From assembly GCA_030685235.1 (NCBI GenBank), contig MU839132.1, positions 241,973-305,972 of the forward strand: DNA of 64,000 nt, read 5' to 3'. The stretch's first letter is position 1, and each line of letters opens with the position of its first letter. The position numbers and the translations under genes are program-made. The notes below the pieces were generated by a model. The model did no database searches and had not been told where the DNA came from. It saw nothing but the letters and a program-made list of their open reading frames with translations. The DNA is from Copromyces sp. CBS 386.78. Lineage: Eukaryota; Ascomycota; Sordariomycetes; Sordariales; Sordariaceae. This document shows, piece after piece, positions 33,557 to 45,149 of this stretch.

Positions 33557-34426
33557 TTATTCATCTCCCTCTTCTGCTTCATGGGCCACAATACCGATAG
33601 CCATCCCCGCTTGAACAAGAATCGCCAGCACCGCTGCGGCAAAGACAGCCGTCATGCTGGGCGTCTCCATGCCACACCCACTCTCATTTCGAACTCCGTC
33701 CTTGGAATTGACGGCGCCACCTGGAAGATCTCTCTCGGTGGAGGTCGGTGAGGAAGGCTCGACTGTGGTCTTCCTTGCTGATGTTTTTGTCGTCGCTGTC
33801 GCTGCCGACTTGGACTTCTCGGACTCATGGGAGCTCCAAGCGCTTGGGTTGAAGCGATGTTCTCCGGATGAAGCTGTTGAAGTCTTTGACGTTGAAGTTG
33901 TCGTTACTGTTGCGGTTGAAGTTTTTTTCGGTGCCGATGTCGGTACTGCTGCGGTTGAGTCTGCTTTCGACTGCAGCGGAAGAGAGGACTCCGGGGACTT
34001 GAGGGAGGGGAACACGGAAGAATCGGGCGTCTTTGTGCCAGGCTTAGTCGAAGTGATGGTGATTGTGGTGGTGTAGAGGTTGGGGACTTCAGCCTCATGC
34101 TTTTCTGCAATCTTGGTGCTGGTGCTGGTGGAAGTGGAAATGGAAGTGGTTAAAGGGCTCGAGTAAGACACCGCAACCCCGGTGACCACGTTAGTGTTGG
34201 CTGGGTCCTGTGTATGTGGAAATGGAGTCAGTATTGAGCAGACAATGAGTGGAGGTGTGTTAAGTTGCGAGTACTCGCGGGAGAAGAGGAAGTGTTTACT
34301 TACCAACTGGGGTACGAGGATTTGCACAGCTGGGTTGGACTGTAACTCCTCTGCGAAAGCAGCTTGAATCAGGGCCCCGAAGAGCCAAGCTGTGAGAGGG
34401 CTTTTGATATATCTGGTGAAACACAT
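33557..34426 (-). CDS. Ser/Thr-rich surface protein with signal peptide and C-terminal hydrophobic segment
   Basis: Two exons, 34,426-34,304 and 34,207-33,557, are joined by a 96-bp intron (GTAAGT donor, CTGAC branch, CAG acceptor), giving 257 residues. A signal peptide covers residues 1-25 (ends AAFA). Then comes a long Ser/Thr/Lys stretch with repeated TST and TTT clusters, expected to be O-mannosylated. A Cys pair is not evident. The C-terminus is hydrophobic (MTAVFAAAVLAILVQAGMAIGIV) followed by an acidic tail, so a TM anchor fits better than GPI because a polar tail follows. It is probably a cell-wall or plasma-membrane sensor-like protein. No family was recognised. Confidence 0.6.
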   Translation of the reverse strand: MCFTRYIKSPLTAWLFGALIQAAFAEELQSNPAVQILVPQLVSKHFLFSREYSQLNTPPLIVCSILTPFPHTQDPANTNVVTGVAVSYSSPLTTSISTSTSTSTKIAEKHEAEVPNLYTTTITITSTKPGTKTPDSSVFPSLKSPESSLPLQSKADSTAAVPTSAPKKTSTATVTTTSTSKTSTASSGEHRFNPSAWSSHESEKSKSAATATTKTSARKTTVEPSSPTSTERDLPGGAVNSKDGVRNESGCGMETPSMTAVFAAAVLAILVQAGMAIGIVAHEAEEGDE

Positions 34427-35739
34427 CTTGGGATTGGAGTGTAGGAGGTTAATCTGAATGTTGACAAAGTCTAAGCCCGTTTCCCGAATTGAGCGAGTAA
34501 TTTTCCCAAAAACAATGGGGAAAACGAAACGATCCGAGGATGCCAGGTGCTTTACTTGAGGAGAGAAAGGAAATAGAAAACCTGGAAGGGAAACTGGAAG
34601 GGGGGTTTTTAAACCTCTCCGGGAACCTGTCTGTAGGCAACGTAAGCGTCATTGAAATAAATCCTTGATCACGTCCACGTCCGCTGCTCGGTGCTCTGCA
34701 ACGTCGGACATGAGATATTGCCATCGGAGCTGCAGTCTCAGAAGGCCTGTGGACATGCACTTCAATCTTGATAATGGTTGTCAATGCAGTCGGCTTGTTG
34801 TAGAACCTTGATGAGTACCTAAGGAGATGGCCACCAGTGAAAAGACATCGCCTTGTATATTTTCCGATCCGGTGGAGTGTGATGATACCTCAATCAGCAT
34901 CACACCTGCTACTCATAACAGCTTACCTGCCTCAAGCTTGGGAGTTTTCCGGAAGGGAAAAAACATTGTCTGTAGCATCGAGTCCGCTTGGAGCTGGCAA
35001 ATATGTGGCGGATGCTCATCCCAGATATTCGATGAGTATCCAAGAATAAGTGGCATGAGATGAGGTAGGTAGATGTCAGGTATCAAGGAAAATTTGTTCG
35101 CCACGGGCTTGTGGGCATAAGATGGATGCACTGCACTGCAGACTGGGTGTCATGAAAAACAGGAAGGCCAAATTTCCAAACAGGACTGGGCCGTTCTTTC
35201 GTGCAGAAGGAAGCCGGCAGGTTTTTGACTCTCGAGTAGAATGCAGCCCCAGCGGCCGTGCCTTCCCCAATCTGCAATATCAATGTGAACGCAGAGCAGG
35301 TACGAAAAACCGGATTCGCAACCTCTGCGCTGGGAACAGTTTTCCCGACTGTCCGCATGCAGATTTCCCCAACAAACTTCCACTTTGTCTTCCGGAGGAG
35401 CTCGAAACCCTTCTGTTCATTCGACTTCACTTTTCATGAGCCACGCAGAAGTGTCTTGCCTCATCTTCGGAGGGCGAGCACATCACCTCAGTATTCACGC
35501 CGTCGTCCTGGATCCCGGATCCGATGCCATTCCGTGCGCGGAAAGAGATGCTTGCAAAAATACATAGACGTTCAAATTCTTCCTTCCCCAGTTGTCTGCC
35601 TTCCATAATGTCACCGCATCGCATCAGCCCTCAAATCCCCAATGCATCGCTAACCGTCCAAAAGTCCAATTTTGGGAATGGTTTCTTGAGCAGTGCGTCC
35701 GAGCGCGGACTCCAACAAACACACAGGCGGTTAATCACC
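34427..35739. other. Intergenic, no gene seen
   Basis: 1.3 kb with only short, unconvincing frames. It includes the promoter of the surface-protein gene and the 5' flank of tRNA-Lys. Confidence 0.5.
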
Positions 35740-35812
35740 GCCCGGCTAGCTCAATCGGTAGAGCGTGAGACTCTTAATCTCAAGGTTGTGGGTTCGACCC
35801 CCACGTCGGGCT
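35740..35812 (+). tRNA. tRNA-Lys(CUU), intronless
   Basis: Acceptor GCCCGGC pairs with GTCGGGC. The D arm contains AGCTCAATCGGTAGAGC. The anticodon loop is CTCTTAA with anticodon CTT. The T arm is TGTGG-GTTCGAC-CCCCA-like. Discriminator T at 35,812. It is followed by a T-rich tract (T8 near 35,840-35,847) that can terminate Pol III. Its flanks match those of the copy at 48,496-48,568. Confidence 0.95.
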
Positions 35813-36299
35813 CAATTCCCGATGTTCAACAACATCTTCTTTTTTTTGCTTTCTTTTGCCCTTGAACTAAGTCTCTTTATGCCCTTCGCTTTCATCATTG
35901 TTTCTGTTTATTTGGTTTCTTTATGTCGCCCCTATTCCTTTTTGCCCTGTCGCTTCTCTCACTGTATTGATTATTGATCGTTGATGATTGTAAACGTGTT
36001 ACTGCAGTGTATTCAAGGACCGTCCCTGTCGGGTTTTATGTGTGTGCATTCTAAGCAAGAGCACACGCCAGAACACGCCAACCTCGAATTGACAACAAAA
36101 TATCAGGGGCGACAGACAATCAATCCTCCGACGCCTGAGGCGGTTTAGATGACAGAGGTGAAGAAGCATTCATTGGTTTGAATTGACCTTTCGGAACCTC
36201 GGGTTTCTTTCTAGCCGAGTGTCTTCTGGAGAGCATTCAAAAAAAGGGAGGAAAAAGAGCCACTGTGGAAAGCTGCACGGGCAAAAGTGAAAAAAAACT
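35813..36299. other. Spacer between tRNA genes
   Basis: No gene seen. T-rich just after tRNA-Lys. An A-run at 36,291-36,297 is the T-run terminator of the - strand tRNA-Arg. Confidence 0.55.
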
Positions 36300-36371
36300 C
36301 GATCCACCCAGGGGTCGAACCTGGAACCTCCTGATTCGTAGTCAGACGCTCTGCCATTGAGCCAGCGGACC
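36300..36371 (-). tRNA. tRNA-Arg(ACG)
   Basis: On the - strand the acceptor GGTCCGC pairs with GTGGATC (one G-U). The D arm GCTC/GAGC is present. The anticodon stem TCTGA/TCAGG encloses loop CTACGAA, with anticodon ACG (A34 to be modified to inosine). The T arm is CCAGG-TTCGACC-CCTGG. Discriminator G. No intron. A T7 run follows 2-3 nt downstream. Confidence 0.95.
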
Positions 36372-36825
36372 TTATGAAAATTGGATTCAGAAGGTGATAT
36401 TATAACCTCGCCCGTACAACATCCAACAACAGTAATTCAATGTTTCGCGCTAATCCTGAGTCGGCCTCTTCCTCATGGCATTTCTTCGAAGTGTCAATGA
36501 CAATGATTCCGCATGTGTTCATTCTCAAGCTACTCTTCTCGTCCCAGGCTTCTTTTCCCATCGCTTTCCTACTAGGGAGAGACAAAAATCTTCGGGCGGA
36601 GATTACCTACCTGTTACGTGCTCCTCATTTAAACTGCCGCCATATGCAGCAAACCACCAACTTGCCCAACACTACGAGCATATGTGACATGACGAGCAAA
36701 ACATATATGTGAGGGAAGAAATCAAACCTAAAAGTGAATGAGGGAAACCGAGAGATATGGAAGAAGAAACAGCAGCAGAGAATGATACAAAAACGGGTAA
36801 AAAAATGTTGGAACGACGGGAATTG
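36372..36825. other. Spacer between tRNA genes
   Basis: About 450 bp, no gene seen. An A-run at 36,799-36,805 is a T7 Pol III terminator for the - strand tRNA-Lys. Confidence 0.55.
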
Positions 36826-36913
36826 AGCCCGACGTGGGGGTCGAACCCACAACCTTGAGATTACGGAGGAACTCCTTAAGAGTCTCACGCTCTACCGATT
36901 GAGCTAGCCGGGC
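36826..36913 (-). tRNA. tRNA-Lys(CUU) with 15-nt intron
   Basis: The mature parts are identical to the other two tRNA-Lys genes in the window. A 15-nt insertion (AGGAGTTCCTCCGTA) follows position 37 in the anticodon loop, the canonical intron site. The intron can fold as GGAG-TTC-CTCC. Total length is 88 nt, 73 after removal. The 3' flank TCAATTCCCG is shared with the other copies. Confidence 0.93.
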
Positions 36914-37479
36914 AAGCGGCTGATCAATCATTCCTTGATGCAAAGAGGCTCCAGATGCAGGGCTTATAAGGTCCGCAAACCTGAATCAGTTGTGGTATCG
37001 TCCTCGGTGGATGCTGACGAACCTCTTGACTTGGGGGCCGAAGAGTGAACAGCAAACCGCAACCATAACGACTTGCGCAAGATAATGGATTGTTTCTCAG
37101 AGTTTGAGTACTTGCTGTAGCAAACTGCGACAAACAATTAGGGCCGGCTATTAGTACATGTGTGTTTGCGCTGCATGCAGCATGATACTTCCCACGCTCT
37201 TGACAACACCAAGGAAGAGGTAACCACATTTCGCGACTTCCAAGAAACACCTACAAACAAGACTAGAAGAACAAGATGGAAGCTCCCAGTAATTAATCGC
37301 GGTGATAGCTCTTGCCAACATCATCCAAGTTCGCATCGATCTGCTCCACCAGAATTTCTTGTTCTCTCCATACATCAGACGGGACCCAACATCCACCGGT
37401 TCCCCTCCTCCCAATCATCCTCCCTCTTTCCAGTCCTCTCATCTACCTATCCACCCACCGAGTCCTAACACCCGAATAC
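36914..37479. other. Intergenic, no gene seen
   Basis: Spacer between tRNA-Lys and the small secreted protein gene. It includes the latter's 3' UTR. Confidence 0.5.
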
Positions 37480-37737
37480 CTAACACGTAGCACAATCATC
37501 GCACCTCTTAAACCCATACCCCAAATCCTTGCACGCCTGCACGAACTTGTTGTGCTGTGTGCCCGGGTTGACGCAGCAGCCCGTGAAGCCGCACCCGTAG
37601 ACGCCGTACTTGGCTCCGATGCGGTCGCAGGCCGTCTTGGAGTGGTCGGTGCCGCCGTTGCAGGCGCACTTTTCCGCAACCACAGTGCCGACGGCGAGGA
37701 AGCTGAGGAGGAACGACAGGGTTGTTGTGAGACGCAT
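37480..37737 (-). CDS. Small secreted 10-cysteine protein
   Basis: 85 residues, no intron. A clear signal peptide (MRLTTTLSFLLSFLAVGTVVA) is followed by a mature peptide of about 64 residues with ten cysteines in the order C-x-C, C, C, CC, C, C-x2-C-x2-C. That implies five disulfides. The composition (Gly, Lys, Asp, few hydrophobics) resembles small secreted Cys-rich fungal proteins, including effector-like and antimicrobial classes. No named family is recognised and no activity can be assigned. The start is the first ATG and the only one that gives a leader. Confidence 0.75.
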   Translation of the reverse strand: MRLTTTLSFLLSFLAVGTVVAEKCACNGGTDHSKTACDRIGAKYGVYGCGFTGCCVNPGTQHNKFVQACKDLGYGFKRCDDCATC

Positions 37738-40708
37738 TTTGATCTAGAGGGGATGGGTGGATGGGTGTTAGTCTGAGTGTGGGGAAGTTGAGGGAGTTGG
37801 TGATGAGTGGAATTGGGACTGGACTGGACTGGGTTAGATGACTTAAGCTGGTTACCTAGGAAGGATGTACCTTTGATGGTTGATGTGTGTCAGGAATGCT
37901 CTGACTGGTTTTGAGGCTTGTTTGTCTGACGGTGATGGATGGGATGATCGAGGAGTCAGCAGATGAAGGAGGAACTGGCGAGGACTATTTAAGGATTTTC
38001 GTCAACTCCAAGCCTCGCTAGAAGTACTCGATGTTCACGCCTATCAGTCTTCACCGAGAGTCTCATACCACCCGACTGTGTTGAATACCACACTTTGCGT
38101 TACACTATGCTGGCCAGAGAGGTAAGCAATATCGCAAAATTCCTCCGTCTTGGCTTCGAAAGTCCCTTTCACGAGGGATATCGAGAGGACAATTGGATGC
38201 AAGAAACGGTCCAAGGGACAAGAACTCGGTACCCATGTCAAGGACGTTGATTGACGATATGCCGTTATCTCATGACACGATCCCCGCAATGTCTATGGTT
38301 GGTCTAGACCAGAGCACGAAGACCTTAATGCTCGGTGAAAACTGCAGCTGTTCATCTGCGTTCTCATTTGAAGCCGGTTCTCTCCGTGATCCACCAAAAT
38401 GACCTTCCAAGGAACAGTCTAGCCTCTTACTATAATATGACGTCCAAGGGAACTGGGTAGCTGCAAACATATACGGCCAGAAAGATCTGACGGCTTGTCG
38501 TTTTGTTACGCCCCATGGGTGTTGGCATGCTCGTGTCGATAGGAGTTCCGGAGAGAAACACTCAATAACTTGAGGACATGTCGCGAATAGCTTTGTCCAG
38601 CACACATATAGCAGGTGTTGTGCAGAAGCGTTACTCAAAGGTCAAGTAGTTGTGGTGTGCTCAGGTTGGAACTGTTACATAAGGTATTGCGCACTCCATG
38701 TTGCGAGTGGCAACTCAGATGTTGTCATCCGGACCTTTTGTGTTCCCGACCCCTATTCGGAGATCAGGTCTATCACTCTACCTCTCCCGGTTACACATGC
38801 CAAAACCTTCCACAACCCGCGGAAATCAACCGTTACCCATCAAGTTTGTGGTGGTGGACTAATGACAGGACGGCGTCAATCCAATATCGTCTGGTTCCAG
38901 CAATAATAGCAGCAGGGTAAGACGACCATGGAGTGCCCAGTGCCATCAAAGTGGAAGTGGCCAGAGGTGTAAGAAAATCACAAATATTTCCGACCCAAAC
39001 CTCTCCAAGAAGACCTCAACATGAGACGCAACGCACATCATGTCCATCGAATACTACGCTGACTCTCCGCGCAAGAATAAGGTTAATATGTGTAAGAACC
39101 TTAACCGGGAAGGCGGGCGAATGATATGAGGGGCCGAGGGGGTGCATGGTCACATCTCCTGTCCCGTCCATGATCGAACCAATGAAAAGTAATTAGAGGG
39201 GAAAGAATGGTTGAATGGTTGCGTACATTTTCCTATTCCGGTTTCTTGCTCTGCATACCTTCCTCATTGGCAAATGTATACCTGGGTCTCGATCGCAGTG
39301 TCGGTGAAAACCAGGAGCTGAAAGATCAGGATTCTTGATACAACCTCCCGCGCTAGCATAATCGGTTGGATGGATGCAGTCGATGCCAAACGTCGATGTA
39401 GTTTTCACGGAATAGCTAGCTTCCTTTGTCTAATGAGCTCTGCTTCGCATGATGATAGTGCAGTTCTAGCCTAATTCTTTTTGATTTTTTGAGCGCCAGC
39501 TGAATCCCGTCGGCGTCCATGAAGCCTTTTGAGGTTGTTTTTGAGCTTCAACTAGAGCTAGTCAGAGCTGACGAGAACCTCAGGCTTCAGAGATGCCGAC
39601 GGAATTCGGTTTCCCCTTGCAACGGTATGCTACAATTGTACGATGATCATGCAAAGCAGAGCTCATCGCGCAACCGCAACCGCAACCGCAACGCCCAAGG
39701 AAGCCATTTGTTTAAGACGGCTATTTGGGAACTCGATATTGCCGGCGAACCGAGATATCTTTGGGACGGGTATAGCTTCAAGAACGATTTTTATCATGCT
39801 GCGACCAGGTCTAGTCCTGTCAGCTTCAGTTCGGAGTTGCACCATCAATTTTCAGGAACAACACTCACCTGTTTGACCCCAACGATGTTCTCAATAAACA
39901 GCGACCAGCGTCCTTCCACTGGATCCTTGAGTAGACTAAAGAATATCACTCCCTTTGCCGTGGAGACTCCTTCGCCGCACTACTAGCCATGAGCATATGC
40001 GTCGTCAGGAGCTCATGGAACGCCGCCCCTGGATTTGCGTCGATACCATCCAGAGACTCCGAGGATAATCCCTTGTCGCCGCTTAGCGGAAGTTGCCCCT
40101 GATCAATGGAAGCTAAAGATGGAGCTCGATTCTTTCGGTGAGGCGATTGAACCCGGACTTCTTCTGCGCCTGATCCGGCGCATCGCCCGACGCTCAGGTC
40201 TGTTGAGAGAGGCGTCGGGGGTCGTGATTTGAGGTCTCGAACACCCATATCGTAGGTAATTTGCAAAAAAAAGAAAGAAAAAAAAAAAATGGAGAGCGGA
40301 TTGTGAGGTTGCACTGTTGATTGCGCGAATTTCGCTGGTGTTTGACGGGCCAAGTTGTAGTTGTTGGGAGGGAGATGATGTATGTGCGGCATTGGGGGTT
40401 GAAGCTGTTAAGTGGAACTGACGATGCCTCCGGAGGGTCGGGCCTTCCCAAGTCCACAACATGACATGCACTCATGATGACGCAAGTCATCAATTCAAAC
40501 CCCCATCCTAGGTTCTCCGCGTACCCCATTTTTGAAGCTCTAGCGTCATATCGTCGCATGAGGTGAGTGCTCAGTGTTTTTTTCCTTCAGCCGGTCAAAA
40601 CCTGAATGCTGATGACAACCGAACATTGACTACACTCACGCCGTCAACAACTTCATCCGTCCATTCTATCACCAGACATATTCCTCTGCACCACACAACA
40701 TATCCATC
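37738..40708. other. Gene-poor 3-kb interval
   Basis: No protein family was recognised. It has normal base composition, with no RIP-like AT enrichment. One possible small frame (39,519-39,986) is listed separately. An A-rich run lies at 40,264-40,289. It includes the promoters of the flanking divergent genes. Confidence 0.45.
39519..39986 (+). CDS. Possible hypothetical protein (155 aa)
   Basis: An open frame from an ATG in fair context. It has an amphipathic charged start (FEVVFELQLELVRADENLRL) and an Arg-Asn repeat encoded by a CGCAAC tandem near 39,668-39,692. There are no known motifs, signal peptide or TM. It lies in a 3-kb gene-poor interval, so it could be a real short gene or chance. 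Confidence 0.22.
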   Translation: MKPFEVVFELQLELVRADENLRLQRCRRNSVSPCNGMLQLYDDHAKQSSSRNRNRNRNAQGSHLFKTAIWELDIAGEPRYLWDGYSFKNDFYHAATRSSPVSFSSELHHQFSGTTLTCLTPTMFSINSDQRPSTGSLSRLKNITPFAVETPSPHY

Positions 40709-41254
40709 ATGACCGAAAACGAACACGCATGCCTCTCCCTCTACGACGTCTCCATCCCCACTTTCCTCCGCGGCCTGCACACCCTCAAGCACCTCCTCGT
40801 AACCGCCACCAAGCACGCCCAAGTAACCGACATTTCCCTGCAAGAAATACCCTCCTGGTCCCTTTACCCGGACATGAAGCCCCTGACCTTTCAGGTTCAA
40901 GTAGCCAGCAACACGGGCAAGAAATTCATCGACCGATTGACAGGCCAAGAGGGCCCCGCGTTTGCGGATGACGAGACCACCATCGAGCAGCTCATCGAAC
41001 GGTGCCAGCACACGATTGACAGGCTGCAAAAGGTGGATAGGAAGACAGTCGACGAGGCGCACGTGAGGAATAATACCATCAACCTGCAACTCGGGGATAA
41101 GGCGTTCAATATGACGCCGCAGCATTATGTGCTCAAGTTCGCGGTGCCGAATTTCTTCTTTCATGTGCAGACTGCTTATTCGATTTTGAGGATGAAGGGG
41201 GTGCCGGTGGGGAAGATGGATTATTTGAGCAACTTTTTGGCACCGGATGCTTGA
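40709..41254 (+). CDS. DUF1993 family protein
   Basis: An intronless 181-residue frame. It begins with the segment SLYDVSIPTFLRGLHTLKHLL, which is typical of the DUF1993 (PF09351) four-helix fold. It continues with IPSWSLYPDMKPLTFQVQVA, the central helix with ERCQHTIDRLQKVD, and PNFFFHVQTAYSILRMKGVPVGKMDY, all in the order expected for this family. The family resembles DinB-like bundles and has no proven function. Cytosolic, no signal. The frame on the opposite strand across the same interval is a shadow. Confidence 0.9.
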   Translation: MTENEHACLSLYDVSIPTFLRGLHTLKHLLVTATKHAQVTDISLQEIPSWSLYPDMKPLTFQVQVASNTGKKFIDRLTGQEGPAFADDETTIEQLIERCQHTIDRLQKVDRKTVDEAHVRNNTINLQLGDKAFNMTPQHYVLKFAVPNFFFHVQTAYSILRMKGVPVGKMDYLSNFLAPDA

Positions 41255-42312
41255 GCTGGTATTCTGTTTCTGTGTGGTGGGAATTATGGGATGGATCATG
41301 GGTATGTGATAGGAAACAGGTGGGTGGCTTGACTGAAGGGTGTCACCGCTTTCTATGCAGGAAAGATTTGGTGTCAAGAAGGTTCATTGGGACTGCGACT
41401 TTGGTGTGGACTTGGTTGCTTGGACTACAGATCAGAGAAAATCGTGCTTTTTTTGGATCAACTTTACGGAACGATACTTCCCAGACAGCAAAGGGAACAT
41501 GAGTCTTCTTATTCTTCTTTCCATACCTAAAGTTCCCTAGATATCACTTGCTCCCGAGATCCTCGATTCCGCAACAGTGAAATACTTTCCTGTTTCGACA
41601 TATTGAACATGTAGTAGAGATCACATGTGTTAAGCTTCGATCGCTTGGCCTCCATTTCACACGATGAAGTGGGCTTACCTCATACAACGAAACTTCAGAG
41701 TTGCTTAACGGATCGACAATCGACCGAATGATCCTAAACGCCTCGTCTCCGTCCAAGTCTAAGGGATCTTGTGCGTAAGTCAACCGGGCGGAAATGTTGG
41801 AAAAGGAATATTGGTTGGAACCTCATCTGTGTAGACCATTGTCTCTTTGATTCCGTAGATGGCTATGGTGGCGTTCGAGATGTTGTTTTTGTAGTCGGGT
41901 AGTGATATTAAGCGTAGAACGATTTGTTTGTTAAGAGCGAATATCTGGTTGTTGCTTTTATTTATGACAGCCCTTTCTCACGTCTTCCACTTCAATGGCT
42001 ATCGATCATCTCCAGTGTTTACAACTGTGAGCAACTAAAGGCTAGGTCAAGAATGCATCGCTGACGAATAATTGTGCCAGAAGTCGAAGTGTTCGGCACA
42101 CTTTGACGTGATCTCACCAGATATGCGGAGGCCAGATCCGGACTGTAATGGAGCAGGGCTGGTGATGAGGTTAAATGTTTTGGTGGTCGTAGCGGAGTAA
42201 CCGAAACGGAAAACCAAGCGCACGGATATCAATATGTGAAAGCAACAGGATCGCGGAGAGGCATAAGGTAATTAAGAATTCTAGTATACTTGATTATCAG
42301 GCAGACACTTCC
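41255..42312. other. Convergent intergenic region, no gene seen
   Basis: About 1 kb between the 3' ends of the DUF1993 and O-methyltransferase genes. No features are seen. Confidence 0.5.
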
Positions 42313-43685
42313 TTAGGCCAGCGCGCACTCAATCACATTCTCGACAGCACTCAATCCACTCGACCAGAACTTCGTAATCTTCAATCCCAACCCGCTGCCC
42401 TCAATGAGTTTGTGCCACTGGTCCTCCGTCCGCTCACAAGCCGACAGCTGCGTCATCATCAGCATGTCACCCGCGGTGCTCTCCCAATAAGCACCGGTTC
42501 GTGGGATCACGCATTCGAAGATGAGCAGCTTGCTATAACCGGGCTTCATTGCCTCCGCCAGACGAGCGAGGACCTTCTGGCAGACATCATCCGGCCAGTC
42601 GTGGAGGATGGAATGCATGAAGTAAGCCCTGGCTCCCTTGATGGGCTGCTCAGCCAGGAAGTCGTGGGGCATGCGCTCGATCGAGGGGTCGATGTCCTTG
42701 GCATCTTCGATGACGGGGGCGAGATCTTGTAGGATCAGTTTGCCGGGGTGATTGGGGTAGTTCCTCTTGAACTCGTCGATGTCATGACCGAGACCGCCAG
42801 CGACGTCGACTACCAGAGGCGCGTCGGGCTCGGCGCCAGGGAACAATTCTTCCTCGACGGGATAGATCTTGGGGTGATGCCATGGCAAGCGGCCCTGCCT
42901 GTAGCCGCCCATCATGTGGTTCATCTGAGGACCCATGCCGATGGACCCGAGATACGCCATGGAGTTTGGCACTTTGCTGTCGTATGACACATGGAATGCC
43001 GTGCGGGTGGCATCGACGGGATTCCGCCAGTTGGTCTCACGAAGGAACTTGTAGAACTCAATGGGGCTGCGACCAATGCCGCCAAGCAGGCAAAGATAGC
43101 TGTCGCCGATGACATCGAGGCTCAAAGACCTGGTAAAGTTTGTGAGCTTGTACTCATCCTGAGCCACCTCTACAAGATGGCCCATGGCGCACACATGGCG
43201 GAGAAGACGACCTGTAATTTGGCCCGTTAGCTCCAAGTCTTTTTTTTTTTTTTTGTTCATCAAGTTGTTGAGCTACTAACCGAGAAGTTCAGGATCCATG
43301 CCCAAGGACTTGGCCAGGTCCTCAACGTTGTGGACGGCATCGACGCCATTCTTGACCATGAGCTTCCAAAGACCAACATCGACACCAGTAGTCAAAGCAG
43401 CACCAAGTCCGGGCTATAGTTGTGCTTAGTGTCAGCAACAAGGTAATGATAGCTTGGGGGAGCGACTCGGTCACTTACATCAGCCCATGTGTGTTGCACC
43501 GTCAGCTCACGGGGTGTCATGAGAGACTGGAGAAGACTCCGGGCCTTGACAATCATCTTGTAGCGCGTCTCCTCATCTCCTTCCTTCCAGTTTCCGTCGA
43601 GAGCATTGAGATCCTTGATCAACCCCGGCACAGCATCGGCGTCACTTGGCCGAGTGGCGAGCGAGAGATCAACTGTTGAGGACAT
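42313..43685 (-). CDS. SAM-dependent O-methyltransferase
   Basis: Three exons, 43,685-43,479, 43,413-43,281 and 43,211-42,313, encode 412 residues. Introns are 65 and 69 bp, with GTAAGT and GTTAGT donors. An N-terminal dimerisation winged-helix region (ending LLRHVCAMGHLVEVAQDEYKL) precedes the methyltransferase domain. The SAM motif is VVDVAGGLGHDIDEF, and LILQDLAPVIEDA follows. The catalytic His lies in HSILHDWPDD, as in plant-type and fungal secondary-metabolite OMTs. It most likely methylates a phenolic or polyketide hydroxyl. No backbone synthase lies within the window, but a monooxygenase, a seven-TM receptor and a Zn2Cys6 factor are within 12 kb. Confidence 0.9.
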
Positions 43686-44551
43686 GTTGGCTGTATGTGT
43701 GATGAGGTACCGAACCAAAGAGAATGATAAGGAGGCTGTTGAGGCTGTTGAAGGCAAGTGGAGGGGATTACGCTCCCGCTTCCATTTATACATGAAAGGG
43801 CTTGCGTATCCGTGGTGCTGAGGACAGTCTACAGGCTTGGGCTCCTCTTGCTGTCTCCCCCCTTTGCGGGGAGAGATAAACCCCTGATGAGCCAACACAT
43901 CTCATCTCCACAGATCTACACTTTGTGGCGACGGAATGTTGCTTCTTGAAGCAACCAGAGTAACTGTTTCGGCAGGTAAAACGCTGGTCACCATGATGGC
44001 TATGGCGGTGGACCGGTCGAGTAGCTCCGGGATAGGGGGTTGGAAAACCTGGTCAGAAATCTCGATTAGCAAAAATAGCCGGGGGCCGATATGGGGGCGA
44101 TACTTTTACACTCTTTGCTTCTAGAAGTAGAGCCTGGCACGTACCTTGAGGTTTGAGCTGTATTGACCCGCTGCCTTGAGTGGTGGCATAAAATGCACAA
44201 AGGTGATGAAAGGGCACCTCGGCCTCCTTCATTGTCACCCTGCCACTCGGCTGTCCTCACATTCCCGCCCGTGTATGCGTTGCCCCCGGGCTTAAAACAA
44301 CGATAGTCATAAGATTGATTCAAAACTAGGCAAGAATGCATGATTATGAAAAGAGGATGGGACGACGTTGAAGAAAGAAGAACGGAAAGCCGCACTGTGC
44401 CAGATGTAGGGCTGGTAGCCTGGACCCACCGGATAAGGGTTGTTAGCAGGACCGTTGGCGCTTTGACAGCGGCTCGGCACTAACCGAGACTCGCTAATCC
44501 AGTTTGTCCGGGACATACGGGCCCAATCCAGGTACCGGCTCGCTGTTCCGA
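43686..44551. other. Promoter side of the OMT gene, no gene seen
   Basis: Contains the OMT promoter and unassigned sequence up to the target-site duplication CTGTTCCGA (44,543-44,551) of the next element. Confidence 0.5.
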
Positions 44552-45149
44552 CGCATTTCCTGGCTACGTAGACTAAAAAGGCTGTATACGTAGACTATCC
44601 TCACTTTTATAGTTGAGTAAGCCCAGCCGCCTAACTAGACTAATAATTGCTGCGCGCGTATATTACTAAATTTATGTCGTTTGTTTACATAAGGTTATTT
44701 AGAGTTATTAATTTAATTAATTATCTATTGCTGAGAGGGTTAATACAGTTCCTATTACTATAATTACTATCTTTATTGAAGCTACTACACGTATTAGATT
44801 TATTACTTAGAATATATATATTTACCCTAATTCTAATACCTACTGCATAAGTGCTAGAGAGATAGTATAATATAGCGAGCTCGATTATATTCTACGCAAA
44901 AATAATAAAAATAATAAAATAATTGTTTAAAATAATTGTATAATAATAGGTAAGGTTTCGCGATAATTTTATTTAATTACGTAGTATAGTTAATAATTGC
45001 TAATAGAATGCGCGATAATGACAAAGTTGGGTAGCGATATATATAGTAGGCGGTTACGCTAGGCGGTTGGGCGGTTGGGCTTATTCAATTGTAAAAGTGG
45101 GGATGGTCTACGTGTGCAGCCTTTTTGGTCTACGTGGCCAGGAAATGCG
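44552..45149. mobile_element. 598-bp non-autonomous TIR element (Mutator-like size class), RIP-mutated
   Basis: 84-bp terminal inverted repeats occupy 44,552-44,635 and 45,066-45,149, beginning CGCATTTCCTGG. A 9-bp direct repeat CTGTTCCGA flanks the element at 44,543-44,551 and 45,150-45,158. The arms match at 73 of 84 positions; all 11 differences are transitions and seven are CpA to TpA. The AT-rich interior (44,640-45,060) has no coding capacity. Long TIRs with 9-bp duplications are typical of Mutator-like elements; the transposase is absent. The family name is unknown. Confidence 0.85.

Noticed and set aside
40595..41377. 260-codon - strand frame
   Set aside because: Spans and opposes the DUF1993 gene, which has family motifs; the antisense has none.
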